Shown: positions 53,212-61,271, counted from the stretch's first letter. The stretch is 64,000 nt of DNA from Massilia sp. R2A-15 (GCF_030704305.1 NZ_CP131935.1:992001-1056000); one strand, 5' to 3'. Numbers and translations are program-made. The notes: a model not told the origin generated them from the sequence alone.

Positions 53212-54336
53212 ATGCTCATCAATTCGTTGCAGCGGCTGCGGCAACTGGCCGGCCGGCCCTGGATACCGCCGCGCCGCGGCAAGGCGCCTTACCTGTGGCT
53301 CCTGATGCTGTCTTTCCTGTTCTGGAAGTACATGGTCGTGGCTCCGACCTGGATCGAAATCGGATTGCTGGCCGCGACGGCGCTGCTGTTCGTTCCGGTG
53401 TATTTCGCCAGCTACTGGTGTCTGGGCTCCGCGCAGGCGCTGGTGATTGCGCTGACCTGCCTGTTCGGCGTCGTGTGGGCGCCGTTCAATTTCGGCGCCA
53501 GCACCTTTTTCATTTTTGCCTGCGCGATGGCCGCGGCCATCAAGACCCCGCGCAATGCCTATTGCACCGTGCTGGCGATCGTGGCGCTGGCCGTCGCCAC
53601 CGCCTGGCGCCTGCCCGGCGCCGGCTTCAATTTCCTGGTGCCGGTGCTGATCGTCGGTACCACGCTTGGCTTCAGCGGCGTGATGGAGGCGCAACTGCGG
53701 CGCTCGCGCGACCAGCTGCTGCGCAAGCAGGAAGAGGTCGAGCAGATGGCCACCATCGCCGAACGCGAGCGCATCTCGCGCGACCTGCATGATCTGCTGG
53801 GGCACACGCTGTCGCTGATCACGCTCAAGGCCGAACTGGCCGGCAAGCTGTTCGAGCGCGACCCGGATGCGTGCCGGCGCGAGATCGGCGACATCGAGCA
53901 CAGCGCGCGCGCGGCGCTGTCGGAGGTGCGCAGCGCGGTCAGCGGCTATCGCCAGACCGGCTTCGCCCACGAGCTGACCGGCGCGCGCGCCAGCCTGGCG
54001 GCGGCCGGGATCGCGCTGCGCGCTGAGGTGCAGGCGTTTGCGCTGCCGCCCGCTTGCGAGAACGTGATGTCGCTGGCGCTGCGCGAAGCGGTCACCAACA
54101 TCGTGCGCCACGCCGGCGCCACCGAATGCGCGCTCAGCCTGGCGCTGGAGGACGGCATGATCGTGCTGCGCGTGGCCGACAACGGCGCGCGGCTGGCCGA
54201 CGGCGCGGCGGTCAGGCCCGGCAACGGCCTGACCGGCATGCAGGAGCGCATCGCCGCGCTGGGCGGCAAGCTGGCGCTGCGGGTCGAGCGCGGACTCGCG
54301 CTGGAGCTGCGCCTGCCGGCGGGAGCGGCGGCGTGA
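53212..54336 (+). CDS. Sensor histidine kinase, DesK/NarL-type (HisKA_3)
   Basis: 374 residues from the ATG at 53212. Several membrane helices lie in the first ~150 residues (APYLWLLMLSFLFW, IGLLAATALLFVPVYFASYW, CTVLAIVALAVATAW). A coiled linker is followed by the HisKA_3 box ERERISRDLHDLLGHTLSLI with the phospho-His, and an HATPase with ADNGARL and GNGLTGMQERIAALGG. The architecture matches membrane-fluidity sensors such as DesK. Its stop overlaps the GTG of the response regulator (GTGA). Confidence 0.92.
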   Translation: MLINSLQRLRQLAGRPWIPPRRGKAPYLWLLMLSFLFWKYMVVAPTWIEIGLLAATALLFVPVYFASYWCLGSAQALVIALTCLFGVVWAPFNFGASTFFIFACAMAAAIKTPRNAYCTVLAIVALAVATAWRLPGAGFNFLVPVLIVGTTLGFSGVMEAQLRRSRDQLLRKQEEVEQMATIAERERISRDLHDLLGHTLSLITLKAELAGKLFERDPDACRREIGDIEHSARAALSEVRSAVSGYRQTGFAHELTGARASLAAAGIALRAEVQAFALPPACENVMSLALREAVTNIVRHAGATECALSLALEDGMIVLRVADNGARLADGAAVRPGNGLTGMQERIAALGGKLALRVERGLALELRLPAGAAA

Positions 54337-54938
54337 TCCGCGTGCTGATCGCCGAGGACCAGGCGCTGGTGCTCGGCGCGCTGGCGGCGCTGCTCAAGCT
54401 TGAGCCGGACCTGGACGTGGTCGGCTGCGCCCGCAACGGGCGCGAGGCGCTGGACCTGTGCGTGTCGCTGGCGCCGGACATCGTGCTGACCGATATCGAA
54501 ATGCCGCAGATGACGGGGCTGGAGCTGGCGGCGGCGCTGGCGGCGCAGAAGCTGGCGTGCAGGGTCATCATCGTGACCACGTTCGCGCGCTCGGGTTATT
54601 TGAGGCGCGCGCTGGACGCCGGGGTGCGCGGCTACTTGCTGAAGGATGCGCCGGCCGACGCGCTGGCGGCGGCGATCCGCAGCGTGCATGCGGGCGGGCG
54701 CGCGGTGGCGCCGGAGCTGGCGCTGGAAGACTGGCGCGGGCGCGTCGATCCGCTCACGGAGCGCGAACGCCAGGTGCTGCGGCTGGCGGGCGAGGGCAAG
54801 AGTTCGGCGGAGATCGCGAAGTCGATCCACTTGTCGGAAGGGACGGTGCGCAATTATCTGTCGGAGGCGATCAGCAAGTGCGATGCGGCGAACCGGATCG
54901 ACGCGTTCCGGCTGGCGCGCGACGCGGGGTGGCTGTAA
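54333..54938 (+). CDS. LuxR/NarL-family response regulator (DesR-like)
   Basis: 201 residues from a GTG overlapping the kinase stop. Receiver domain VLIAEDQALVLGAL...IVLTDIEMPQMTG with phospho-Asp in LTDIE, then the C-terminal LuxR helix-turn-helix LTERERQVLRLAGEGKSSAEIAKSIHLSEGTVRNYLSE (positions about 138-175). Cognate partner of the adjacent kinase. Targets unknown; in DesK/DesR systems they are lipid desaturase or transporter genes. Confidence 0.93.
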   Translation: MIRVLIAEDQALVLGALAALLKLEPDLDVVGCARNGREALDLCVSLAPDIVLTDIEMPQMTGLELAAALAAQKLACRVIIVTTFARSGYLRRALDAGVRGYLLKDAPADALAAAIRSVHAGGRAVAPELALEDWRGRVDPLTERERQVLRLAGEGKSSAEIAKSIHLSEGTVRNYLSEAISKCDAANRIDAFRLARDAGWL

Positions 54939-54955
54939 GGAAGTTAGGCGTTAAA

Positions 54956-54980
54956 GGGTCTGACCTGCGGGGTCAGACCC
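54956..54980. terminator. Perfect 10-bp inverted repeat after the response regulator
   Basis: GGGTCTGACC pairs with GGTCAGACCC around a TGCGG loop. No T-tract follows, so the terminator role is uncertain; it resembles the family I palindrome. Confidence 0.5.
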
Positions 54981-55009
54981 AGGTGTAGCGGTTCGCAAAC
55001 CGCCGCCAT

Positions 55010-55687
55010 TTAGCCGCGAGGATCGCGCTCCGCCACGAAGATCTCGACGCGGCGGTTGCGTGCGCGACCCGACGGATCGTCGTTCGAGGCAATCGGCTCG
55101 CGGTCGGCGCGCCCGTCGATGGCGATGCGGCTCGGCGACACGCCGCGCGTGGTCAGGTAGTCGCGCGTATGCGCCGCGCGGTCGACTGACAGCGGCTGGT
55201 TGACGGCGCTGCTGCCGGTGCTGTCGGTGTGCCCGATGATGGTCACGGTGGTGCCCGGATTTTCGTTCAGCGTGCCGGCAAAGCGTTCGAGCACGGGACG
55301 GAAATTCGGCTTGATGTCCGAGCGCCCGGTATCGAACGACACGTCGCTCGGAATTTCGAGCTTGAGGCGGTTGTCCTGGGTCTGGCTGACCTGGACGCCG
55401 GTGCCGCGCGTGGCCTGTTCCATCTGCTGCTTCTGCTGCTCCATGCGCTTGGACCAGACGTTGCCGATCAGCGCGCCCGCGGCGCCGCCGATGACCGCGC
55501 CTTTGGCCGCACGGTCACCGCCGCCGCCGCCGGTGCTGGCGCCGAGGATCGCGCCCAGGCCCGCGCCGATGCCGGCCCCTTGCGCCGTGCCGCGCTGGGT
55601 CGGGCTCATGTCCGCGCAGCCGCTCGCTGCCAGCGCCACGATGGCGGCGCCGATGACGGAACGGGTGAGTTTGTTGATTTTGTTCAT
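55010..55687 (-). CDS. OmpA-family lipoprotein with glycine-zipper domain
   Basis: 225 residues from the ATG at 55687 (GAGGAGACAGAAC upstream). Lipobox region VALAASGC, then a glycine-zipper (GAGIGAGLGAILGASTGG...AVIGGAAGALIG). A C-terminal OmpA peptidoglycan-binding domain follows: SDVSFDTGRSDIKPNF, TTVTIIGHTDSTGSSAVNQPLS, ASNDDPSGRARNRRVEI. It tethers the outer membrane to peptidoglycan. Member of the stress/envelope cluster; no clear dyad operator was found just upstream of it. Confidence 0.92.
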   Translation of the reverse strand: MNKINKLTRSVIGAAIVALAASGCADMSPTQRGTAQGAGIGAGLGAILGASTGGGGGDRAAKGAVIGGAAGALIGNVWSKRMEQQKQQMEQATRGTGVQVSQTQDNRLKLEIPSDVSFDTGRSDIKPNFRPVLERFAGTLNENPGTTVTIIGHTDSTGSSAVNQPLSVDRAAHTRDYLTTRGVSPSRIAIDGRADREPIASNDDPSGRARNRRVEIFVAERDPRG

Positions 55688-55797
55688 GTTCTGTCTCCTC
55701 AATTGAAAAAAATCCGTTTCGTAGTCGCATCCGTCAAAACGGGAGCGACCGCGAAACGGATCGGGCATCAGTGCGGATGTCCGAGTGCAGTGACGTG

Positions 55798-55944
55798 CTA
55801 AATGCCTCGACCGCTGATCAGCTTGACCAGGATCATGATGACGGCGACGACCAGCAGAATGTGAATGAAGCCGCCTACAGTGTAGGAGGTTACCAGGCCA
55901 AGCACCCACAAGATCAGGAGAATAATTGCGATGGTATAGAGCAT
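55798..55944 (-). CDS. Lmo0937-family small membrane protein
   Basis: 48 residues read from the minus strand: MLYTIAIILLILWVLGLV...VGGFIHILLVVAVIMILVKLI, two hydrophobic helices joined by a TSYTVGG turn. This is the Lmo0937/DUF5670 family, found near stress-response genes. A GAGGACACATC ribosome site precedes the ATG. A 14-bp GTACG-N4-CGTAC dyad lies 76 bases upstream with GATACT at the -10 position. Confidence 0.85.
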   Translation of the reverse strand: MLYTIAIILLILWVLGLVTSYTVGGFIHILLVVAVIMILVKLISGRGI

Positions 55945-56019
55945 GATGTGTCCTCATTTAGTTGTGATAGCGACAGGTTCGTCGTGAATTCAGTATCCCC
56001 AATTGACCGTCATCGATCC

Positions 56020-56033
56020 GTACGGTGCCGTAC
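56020..56033 (-). promoter_or_regulatory. Candidate Crp/Fnr-family operator, upstream of the Lmo0937 gene
   Basis: Perfect dyad GTACG-GTGC-CGTAC. In the leftward direction GATACT starts 22 nt after it, placing the dyad centre at about -41.5. Confidence 0.6.
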
Positions 56034-56034
56034 A

Positions 56035-56250
56035 TTAAGAATAACTTTTTTGCTCAGTTCGCAATCCAGGAATCCAGCCCGCAAAGCCCATCAGCCCGAC
56101 CAGGCCGATCAGGCAGGTGACCAGGCCGCCGGCGATCAGCAACATCACATCCTGCGGCGGCGCGGAATCCCCGGCGCCTGCTCCGGTTAGACCGCAGCCA
56201 GCGACAAAAAGTCCCCAAATGATGATGCCGATCCAGTGCAAGCTGTTCAT
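56035..56250 (-). CDS. Small membrane lipoprotein-like hypothetical
   Basis: 71 residues from the ATG at 56250, with GGAGATTCGC just upstream. The N-terminal helix (MNSLHWIGIIIWGLFVAGC) resembles a lipoprotein signal, with Cys at the expected site. A second hydrophobic helix follows (DVMLLIAGGLVTCLIGLVGLMGFAG). No family recognised. A candidate operator (56320-56333) lies 70 bases upstream. Confidence 0.65.
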   Translation of the reverse strand: MNSLHWIGIIIWGLFVAGCGLTGAGAGDSAPPQDVMLLIAGGLVTCLIGLVGLMGFAGWIPGLRTEQKSYS

Positions 56251-56319
56251 GCGAATCTCCTGATGGCCGCCCGATGTTGGGCACGCAATCATTCTGTCGC
56301 CGAGCTCATCAGTAGCTCT

Positions 56320-56333
56320 GTTCGCCAGCGCAC
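56320..56333 (-). promoter_or_regulatory. Candidate Crp/Fnr-family operator, upstream of the 71-residue gene
   Basis: GTTCG-CCAG-CGCAC. Leftward, CAGAAT starts 23 nt after it, as a -10-like hexamer. Confidence 0.55.
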
Positions 56334-56342
56334 GTTGCACAA

Positions 56343-56384
56343 AAGAAAAACGCCATGCGGCATTTGCCGGCATGGCGTTCTTTT
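56343..56384. terminator. Bidirectional terminator downstream of the glycine-zipper gene
   Basis: 10-bp stem AACGCCATGC/GCATGGCGTT with A-tract before and T-tract after, at the 3' end of the leftward glycine-zipper gene (56416). Confidence 0.8.
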
Positions 56385-56415
56385 GACCGGTCCAGCGGGG
56401 CGAGCCCCGCCGCCG

Positions 56416-57156
56416 TCAGCGTACCGAGTGCAGGGCGCCGTTGACGACGCGCACGCGGTCGCCCTGGTGCCAGCCCGGCGAGGACTGGTGGAAGGTGCGG
56501 TATTTGCCGTTGTCCATGCGGACGCGGATCTCGTAGCTGTGGCTGGCCTTCATGTTGCCTTCGACCTGGTTGCCGACCACGGCGCCGCCGACCGCGCCGG
56601 CGACGGTGGCCAGCTGGCGGCCGTGGCCGCTGCCCACCTGGTTGCCCAGCAGGCCGCCGAGGATCGCGCCGCCGGCCGCGCCGACGCCGCTGCCCTGGGC
56701 GCGGGTGGTGATTTCGCGCACCGATTCGACGTTACCGCAGTTGTCGCACCAGTTCTTCGCGGGCGCCGCCGCGGCGACCTGGACGGGACGGTAATTGGCA
56801 TCGCGCATGCTTGGCGCCGGCGCTGGCATGGGTTCGGTGTAGCGCGGCGCCGGATCACGCAGCGGGCGCACCGGCTCGTCGGCGAAGCGCTGCTGCACCG
56901 GCTGGCTCACCGGCGCCTGCACGTAGGGCTGCTGGCCCGGCTGCAGGGCCTGGTTCGGCGCGTCCATCTTCATGGCCAGCGCGGCGCGGTCGGCTTCGGT
57001 CAGATCGCTGCGGGAGGCGGCACTGTTGCCGCCGATCGAAGACGGCAGCCAGCCCATGATGGCGGCGGTGCCGACCAGGCAGAACAGGATGATGGCGATC
57101 GCCGCGAGGATCATCATCGGGTGATGGCCGGTCTTGTGGGTGAGGGGAGTTTGCAT
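56416..57156 (-). CDS. Glycine-zipper 2TM-domain membrane protein
   Basis: 246 residues. One N-terminal membrane helix (MMILAAIAIILFCLVGTAAI), a Pro/Gln linker, a CxxC pair (NWCDNCGNV), then a glycine-zipper 2TM domain (GSGVGAAGGAILGGLLGNQV...AVGGAVVGNQVEG) and a C-terminal beta segment (IRVRMDNGKYRTF). Similar proteins are envelope stress or porin-like proteins of unknown role. Operator at 57227-57240, 71 bases upstream, with CAGAAT as -10. Confidence 0.85.
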   Translation of the reverse strand: MQTPLTHKTGHHPMMILAAIAIILFCLVGTAAIMGWLPSSIGGNSAASRSDLTEADRAALAMKMDAPNQALQPGQQPYVQAPVSQPVQQRFADEPVRPLRDPAPRYTEPMPAPAPSMRDANYRPVQVAAAAPAKNWCDNCGNVESVREITTRAQGSGVGAAGGAILGGLLGNQVGSGHGRQLATVAGAVGGAVVGNQVEGNMKASHSYEIRVRMDNGKYRTFHQSSPGWHQGDRVRVVNGALHSVR

Positions 57157-57226
57157 GGTGATTCCTTTTGGTTGTTATGGTCGTGCTCGATGTGAGTCAT
57201 TCTGTCTGGGAACATGCCCGTGTTCC

Positions 57227-57240
57227 GTGCGTCACCGTAC
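57227..57240. promoter_or_regulatory. Candidate Crp/Fnr-family operator between the glycine-zipper and regulator genes
   Basis: GTGCG-TCAC-CGTAC. Leftward CAGAAT begins 22 nt after it; rightward TACGCT begins 22 nt after it, 71 bases from the regulator's start, so autoregulation is possible. Confidence 0.6.
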
Positions 57241-57310
57241 ATACTTTCAGTTTTAGAGCCGTTACGCTGACTTAAATTGTTTGCAAATGTAAGCACGCAC
57301 CATTTAACAA

Positions 57311-58114
57311 ATGGCCTCTCCCAATGATCGCCACCAGACGAGAAAAATGTTTCAACACACGCCACCGAGCCGCGAGGGGCCGATGAATTTTGCGGCCGTC
57401 CAGACGGCGGCAGAACCGAACGGTAACTTGTTGCTGGCAGCCTTGCCGGAAGCCGACCTGGCCCGGCTTGCGGCGCTGCTCGAGCCGGTCCATGTCGAGG
57501 TCGGCGACGTGCTGTTCGAGCCGGGCGAGCAGATTCGCCAGATCTATTTCCCGCACGACTGCCTGGTGTCCCTGCTCGGCGTGGCCGAGGGCCGCATGAC
57601 GCTCGAAGTGGGGCTGGTGGGGCGCGAAGGCATGCTGGGCGCGACGGTTGCGCTCGGCCACGAGCAGGCCCAGGTGCGCGCGGTGGTGCAGCGCGCCGGC
57701 CGCGCCAGCCGCATCGACAGCGCCCTGTTTCGCGCCGAGTTCGCGCGCAACGCGGCCTTGCAGCGCGTGCTCTACCGCTACACCGACACCTTGCTTGCGC
57801 AGGCGATCCAGATCGCCGTGTGCAGCCGCTTCCATGTGCTCGAAGCGCGCCTGGCGCGGTCGCTGCTGATCACGCGCGACCGCCTGCAATCGGACAAGTT
57901 CCACCTGACCCACGAATTCCTCGCGCACGCGCTCGGAGTGCGGCGGGTCGGCGTGACCAAGGCCGCCAGCGCGCTGCAGCAGCAGGGGCTGATCAACTAC
58001 AGCCGCGGCAATATCGAGATCATCGACCTGCCGGGCCTGGTGGCGGCCTCGTGCAAGTGCTACGAGATCGTCAAGGAAGCGGGGGAGGCGGCGCTGGCGA
58101 CGGCGTTCGTTTGA
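57311..58114 (+). CDS. Crp/Fnr-family transcriptional regulator
   Basis: 267 residues from the ATG at 57311; ATG 57383 (GAGGGG upstream) would give 243 residues, closer to the usual length. The N-terminal cyclic-nucleotide-binding-like barrel has VGDVLFEPGEQIRQIYFPHDCLVSLL and VGLVGREGMLGATVALGH. A dimer helix follows, then a C-terminal winged HTH FLAHALGVRRVGVTKAASALQQQGLINYSRG. The Fe-S Cys pattern of FNR is absent. I infer that it controls the surrounding stress genes through GTNCG-N4-CGNAC dyads, of which one lies in its own upstream region. Confidence 0.9.
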   Translation: MASPNDRHQTRKMFQHTPPSREGPMNFAAVQTAAEPNGNLLLAALPEADLARLAALLEPVHVEVGDVLFEPGEQIRQIYFPHDCLVSLLGVAEGRMTLEVGLVGREGMLGATVALGHEQAQVRAVVQRAGRASRIDSALFRAEFARNAALQRVLYRYTDTLLAQAIQIAVCSRFHVLEARLARSLLITRDRLQSDKFHLTHEFLAHALGVRRVGVTKAASALQQQGLINYSRGNIEIIDLPGLVAASCKCYEIVKEAGEAALATAFV

Positions 58115-58144
58115 CGTCGTTTCATTACGCAACACATGCGCATC

Positions 58145-58171
58145 GGGGTCTGGTCCTGCGGACCTGACCCC
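58145..58171. repeat. Family I palindrome, first of an inverted pair
   Basis: Exact forward copy 31 bases after the regulator gene. Confidence 0.9.
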
Positions 58172-58253
58172 ATCTTTGCTTGCCAGGGCAGGATGGTCTC
58201 AATCAGGCGGCCGCGCGTTGGGTGCGGTCGACTCCCGCGGGAGCCAACAAGAT

Positions 58254-58280
58254 GGGGTCAGGTCCGCAGGACCAGACCCC
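58254..58280. repeat. Family I palindrome, second of an inverted pair
   Basis: Exact inverted copy 109 bases after the first. Confidence 0.9.
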
Positions 58281-58301
58281 ATTTTTCTTTGGTGCACACG
58301 C

Positions 58302-58327
58302 AAAAACGCCCCGGCAAGCGGGGCGTT
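58302..58327 (-). terminator. Terminator of the BON-glycine-zipper operon
   Basis: AACGCCCC/GGGGCGTT stem with an A-tract on its left (T-tract for leftward transcription), 20 bases after the small lipoprotein gene. Confidence 0.8.
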
Positions 58328-58347
58328 GCGTTTCGCGGAAGCGAGAA

Positions 58348-58569
58348 TTACTTGGTGGTCTTGACCTGGTTGCCGATCACGCCGCCGACAGCTGCGCCGC
58401 CAACGGTGCCGACGGTCGAGCCGCCCGTCAGGACGCTACCGGCTACCGCGCCGACGCCAGCGCCGATCGCGGTGTTCTTGTCTTGACCCGACATGCCGGC
58501 GCAGCCGGTCAGGCCCAGTGCAACGGTTGCCAGCGAAGCGGTAACGATCAGTTGTTTGATGGTTTTCAT
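58348..58569 (-). CDS. OsmB-like glycine-zipper lipoprotein
   Basis: 73 residues: signal and lipobox MKTIKQLIVTASLATVALGLTGC, then a glycine-zipper (GAGVGAVAGSVLTGGSTVG, GGAAVGGVIGNQV). Matches the OsmB/YMGG family of small osmotic-stress lipoproteins. It follows the BON gene by 25 bases and is probably co-transcribed with it. Confidence 0.88.
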   Translation of the reverse strand: MKTIKQLIVTASLATVALGLTGCAGMSGQDKNTAIGAGVGAVAGSVLTGGSTVGTVGGAAVGGVIGNQVKTTK

Positions 58570-58594
58570 GGTTGTATCTCCTATGGTGGTTGGG

Positions 58595-58912
58595 TTACTT
58601 CAGGCGCAGGTCGTTCTTGACCGATTTCACGCCGTTCACGGAACGCGCCACCGACGATGCGGTCGCGATGTTTTCGGCCGAGCTCACGAAGCCGCTCAGC
58701 TGCACAACGCCTTTGTAGGTCTCGACGTTGATTTCCGAAACTTTGAGCGTCGGGGCATTCAGGATTGCCGCCTTGACGCCGGTGGTGATGGCCGCATCGT
58801 CGATGTACTGGCCTGGGGTTTCATGCTTCTCGGTCGTGGTGGACGCGCAGCCGACCACGGTCGTCAGCATCAGCGCAGCCAGCAGGGTCGATACGATTTT
58901 CAGGTTCTTCAT
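58595..58912 (-). CDS. BON-domain periplasmic lipoprotein
   Basis: 105 residues: lipobox LTTVVGC, then one BON domain (ETPGQYIDDAAITTGVKAAI, INVETYKGVVQLSGFVSSAE, VNGVKSVKNDL). BON proteins bind phospholipid or the outer membrane and are commonly osmotic-stress induced (OsmY/DolP-like). First gene of the operon. A candidate operator is at 59018-59031, 106 bases upstream. Confidence 0.93.
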   Translation of the reverse strand: MKNLKIVSTLLAALMLTTVVGCASTTTEKHETPGQYIDDAAITTGVKAAILNAPTLKVSEINVETYKGVVQLSGFVSSAENIATASSVARSVNGVKSVKNDLRLK

Positions 58913-59017
58913 GTTGTTGTCCTCAGTGGTGGGCAGGTTATTGTTGTTGAGCTAGCCGGCAAAGCGTGATTGCCTCACCGATAAGTCACACAGTAAAGCG
59001 CCGCCCGTTTCTGGTCT

Positions 59018-59031
59018 GTTCGGCAACGCAC
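59018..59031 (-). promoter_or_regulatory. Candidate Crp/Fnr-family operator, upstream of the BON gene
   Basis: GTTCG-GCAA-CGCAC. Leftward, TACTGT begins 22 nt after it. Confidence 0.5.
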
Positions 59032-59072
59032 ACTTGTTGTGTGCAATACATTTCCTTACAAATTCCCCAAGA

Positions 59073-61148
59073 TCATCGCTTCGCGTGGGCCGGCGGCGGT
59101 GGGGCCACCGGCTTGACGCGCGCGGCCGCCAGCAGCTTGCCGCACTCGCTGTTCTCGCCAGGACCCGCGTTGATCAGGGGCAGCAGGGCGGCCGCCGGCG
59201 CGGCCACGGCCGCCAGCGCCACCGCGCCGCCGGCCTTGAGCGCGACGACGCCCTTGTCGATGCCCACGCGCGGCGCGTTGAACGGGCCGGTCACATGCAG
59301 CGGCGCGCGCAGCGAGAAGATGCGCAGGCTCTTGGTCTCCGGGCGCAAGGTCAGGTTCAGCTGCTCGTCTGCCAGGTTGATCGTGCCGTCGGCGGTGATC
59401 ACCGCTTCGTCGGTGTCGACCACGAAGGTGCGCGTCTGCATCAGTCCGTTTGTCACCGCAAAATCGGTGGCCATGCAGTTGAGCTTGACGTCCTTGTCGC
59501 CGAACATCTTGGTCAGGATGATGTTGCCCACGTTCAGGCCCATTTCTTCCAGCAGCAGCTTGCTCACCGAACCCTGGTTGATCAGGGTCTTGATTTCGCC
59601 GTTCGAGCCGGCCAGCAGGGTCGCCACCGAGCTGCCGGTCGAAGACAGCTGGGCGTCGCCATTCACTTCGCCGACGGTGGCCTGCATCTTCTCGATGGTC
59701 GGGAACAGCTGCTTGATCTGCAGGTGGCGCGCGGTGACCTTGGCGGTGGCCTTGATCGCATCCTTGCCTTCGCGCCCGCTGCCGTCGAGCTTGATGTTCG
59801 ACACCATATTGCCGCCGGCGACGGAGAAGTTCAGCGGGTTGAGCGTCAGCACGCCGGCATTCATCACCAGGTGGGTCGACAGCTTGGTGATCGGCAGCTG
59901 CTTGTCGCGGACGATCTGGTCGGCCGAATACTTGACGTCCACGTCCACCGTCTTCCAGCGGTCGGTGCGGAATTTTTCGACCGGCAGGACCTTGCCGGCC
60001 GGCTGCACCGGCGCCACGCCGCGCGCAGTCTTGCTGGCGTTCGAATCGGCGCCGATGATCGGGCCGAGGTCGGAGAAGCGCAGCAGGTGCGACACCACGT
60101 TACCGGTCAGCATGCCGCGCGGCTTGCCGGTCTGGAACTCGAGATGGCCGGCGATGTCGCTGCCGCCGACCTTGCCCTTGAACTTGTCGTAGGTCCAGCG
60201 GCTGCTTTTCGCGTCGAGCGTGCCGATCAGGCGCCCTTCGGTGGTGAACGCCGGGGTCTCCGGCAGCAGCACGCCGGTAAAGTTGTACAGCCGCGCCATG
60301 CTGGGCGCGCCCAGCTTGAGCCGCAGGTCGATCGCCGCCAGTTTCGCAGGACGCGTGACCGTGCCCTCGGCGCTGACGTGGGTGGCGCCGGAATGAAATT
60401 CGGCCTTGATCGGGAACGGCGTGTCCTGGTTTTTCAGCGACAGCACGGCGCCCGCCTTGCCGCCGCCGGCCACCGGCGCGTCCTTGAAGGTGCCGCGCAG
60501 CTTCCAGCTGACGCCGTACGTGGGATCGCTGTCGAGGGTGTCGATGTCGGCGGTGACGTCGGCTTTTTCCAGCGCGTCGGCCACATGCACCACGCCCTTG
60601 GTAAACACAACGCGCTCGAGGTCGAGCGTCCATGGCGACGGCTTTTCCTGGTGGTGGAAGGTCCAGTTGTTCGATCCGTCGGCCTTGCGCAGCAGGTCCA
60701 CCGCGGGCGACTGGAATTGCAGCACCGGCACCTGGATGGTGTGGCGCAGCAGCGCGAACGGGTTGAGCGAGAACGACAGCTCGCTGACGCTGGCGGTGTC
60801 GCGCGCCGGCATGCCTTCGGGATTGCTGACGTGGACATCCTTTGCGACCAGGTGCGGCCAGGGGATGTGGTCACGCCAGGTCGCGGCCGGGCCGGTGATC
60901 TGCTTTTCCCACGTGAGCGACAGGTCGCCATTGATGGCGAACGGGCGGCCGATCGCTTCGCTGGTGCGCGCGTTCAGCCAGGGGCGCGCCTTGTTCCAGT
61001 CGTAATTGAGCAGGATTACCAGCGCGATGGCCGGGATCGCAACCAGCAGGCCGATTACCCACAGGACGATTTTGGTGGTGCGGGCTTTGCGGCGCGGGCT
61101 GGCGGACGGATTGGGCGGGGCGCTGCGCTGCGCTTGGCTGTCGGGCAT
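59073..61148 (-). CDS. AsmA-family envelope protein
   Basis: 691 residues. One N-terminal membrane helix (TKIVLWVIGLLVAIPAIALVILL), the start of the AsmA repeat (LSLTWEKQITGPAATWRDH) and long beta-rich stretches. The C-terminal AsmA signature includes VGEVNGDAQLSSTGSSVATLLAGSNGEIK and INLADEQLNLTLRPETKSL. AsmA-like proteins bridge the periplasm and carry phospholipids or assist outer-membrane assembly. The extreme C-terminus is Ala/Pro/Lys-rich. Operator at 61210-61223, 62 bases upstream. Confidence 0.92.
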   Translation of the reverse strand: MPDSQAQRSAPPNPSASPRRKARTTKIVLWVIGLLVAIPAIALVILLNYDWNKARPWLNARTSEAIGRPFAINGDLSLTWEKQITGPAATWRDHIPWPHLVAKDVHVSNPEGMPARDTASVSELSFSLNPFALLRHTIQVPVLQFQSPAVDLLRKADGSNNWTFHHQEKPSPWTLDLERVVFTKGVVHVADALEKADVTADIDTLDSDPTYGVSWKLRGTFKDAPVAGGGKAGAVLSLKNQDTPFPIKAEFHSGATHVSAEGTVTRPAKLAAIDLRLKLGAPSMARLYNFTGVLLPETPAFTTEGRLIGTLDAKSSRWTYDKFKGKVGGSDIAGHLEFQTGKPRGMLTGNVVSHLLRFSDLGPIIGADSNASKTARGVAPVQPAGKVLPVEKFRTDRWKTVDVDVKYSADQIVRDKQLPITKLSTHLVMNAGVLTLNPLNFSVAGGNMVSNIKLDGSGREGKDAIKATAKVTARHLQIKQLFPTIEKMQATVGEVNGDAQLSSTGSSVATLLAGSNGEIKTLINQGSVSKLLLEEMGLNVGNIILTKMFGDKDVKLNCMATDFAVTNGLMQTRTFVVDTDEAVITADGTINLADEQLNLTLRPETKSLRIFSLRAPLHVTGPFNAPRVGIDKGVVALKAGGAVALAAVAAPAAALLPLINAGPGENSECGKLLAAARVKPVAPPPPAHAKR

Positions 61149-61209
61149 GGCCGATCCTTCTCTTCATATAAAGTAAGGGCCAGCCTAGCGCAAATGGCAA
61201 TGGTTTGAT

Positions 61210-61223
61210 GTGCGCTGACGCAC
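61210..61223 (-). promoter_or_regulatory. Candidate Crp/Fnr-family operator, upstream of asmA-like gene
   Basis: Perfect dyad GTGCG-CTGA-CGCAC. Leftward, TAGGCT begins 22 nt after it. It forms a divergent pair with the site at 61258. Confidence 0.55.
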
Positions 61224-61257
61224 CCAGCGCAAGCCGGGGCGGGGAACTTTTGCGTAT

Positions 61258-61271
61258 GTGCGTCAGCGTAC
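61258..61271 (+). promoter_or_regulatory. Candidate Crp/Fnr-family operator, upstream of the DUF4398 operon
   Basis: GTGCG-TCAG-CGTAC. Rightward, TATAAC (five of six of the consensus) begins exactly 22 nt later at 61294, 45 bases before the ATG. Confidence 0.65.
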
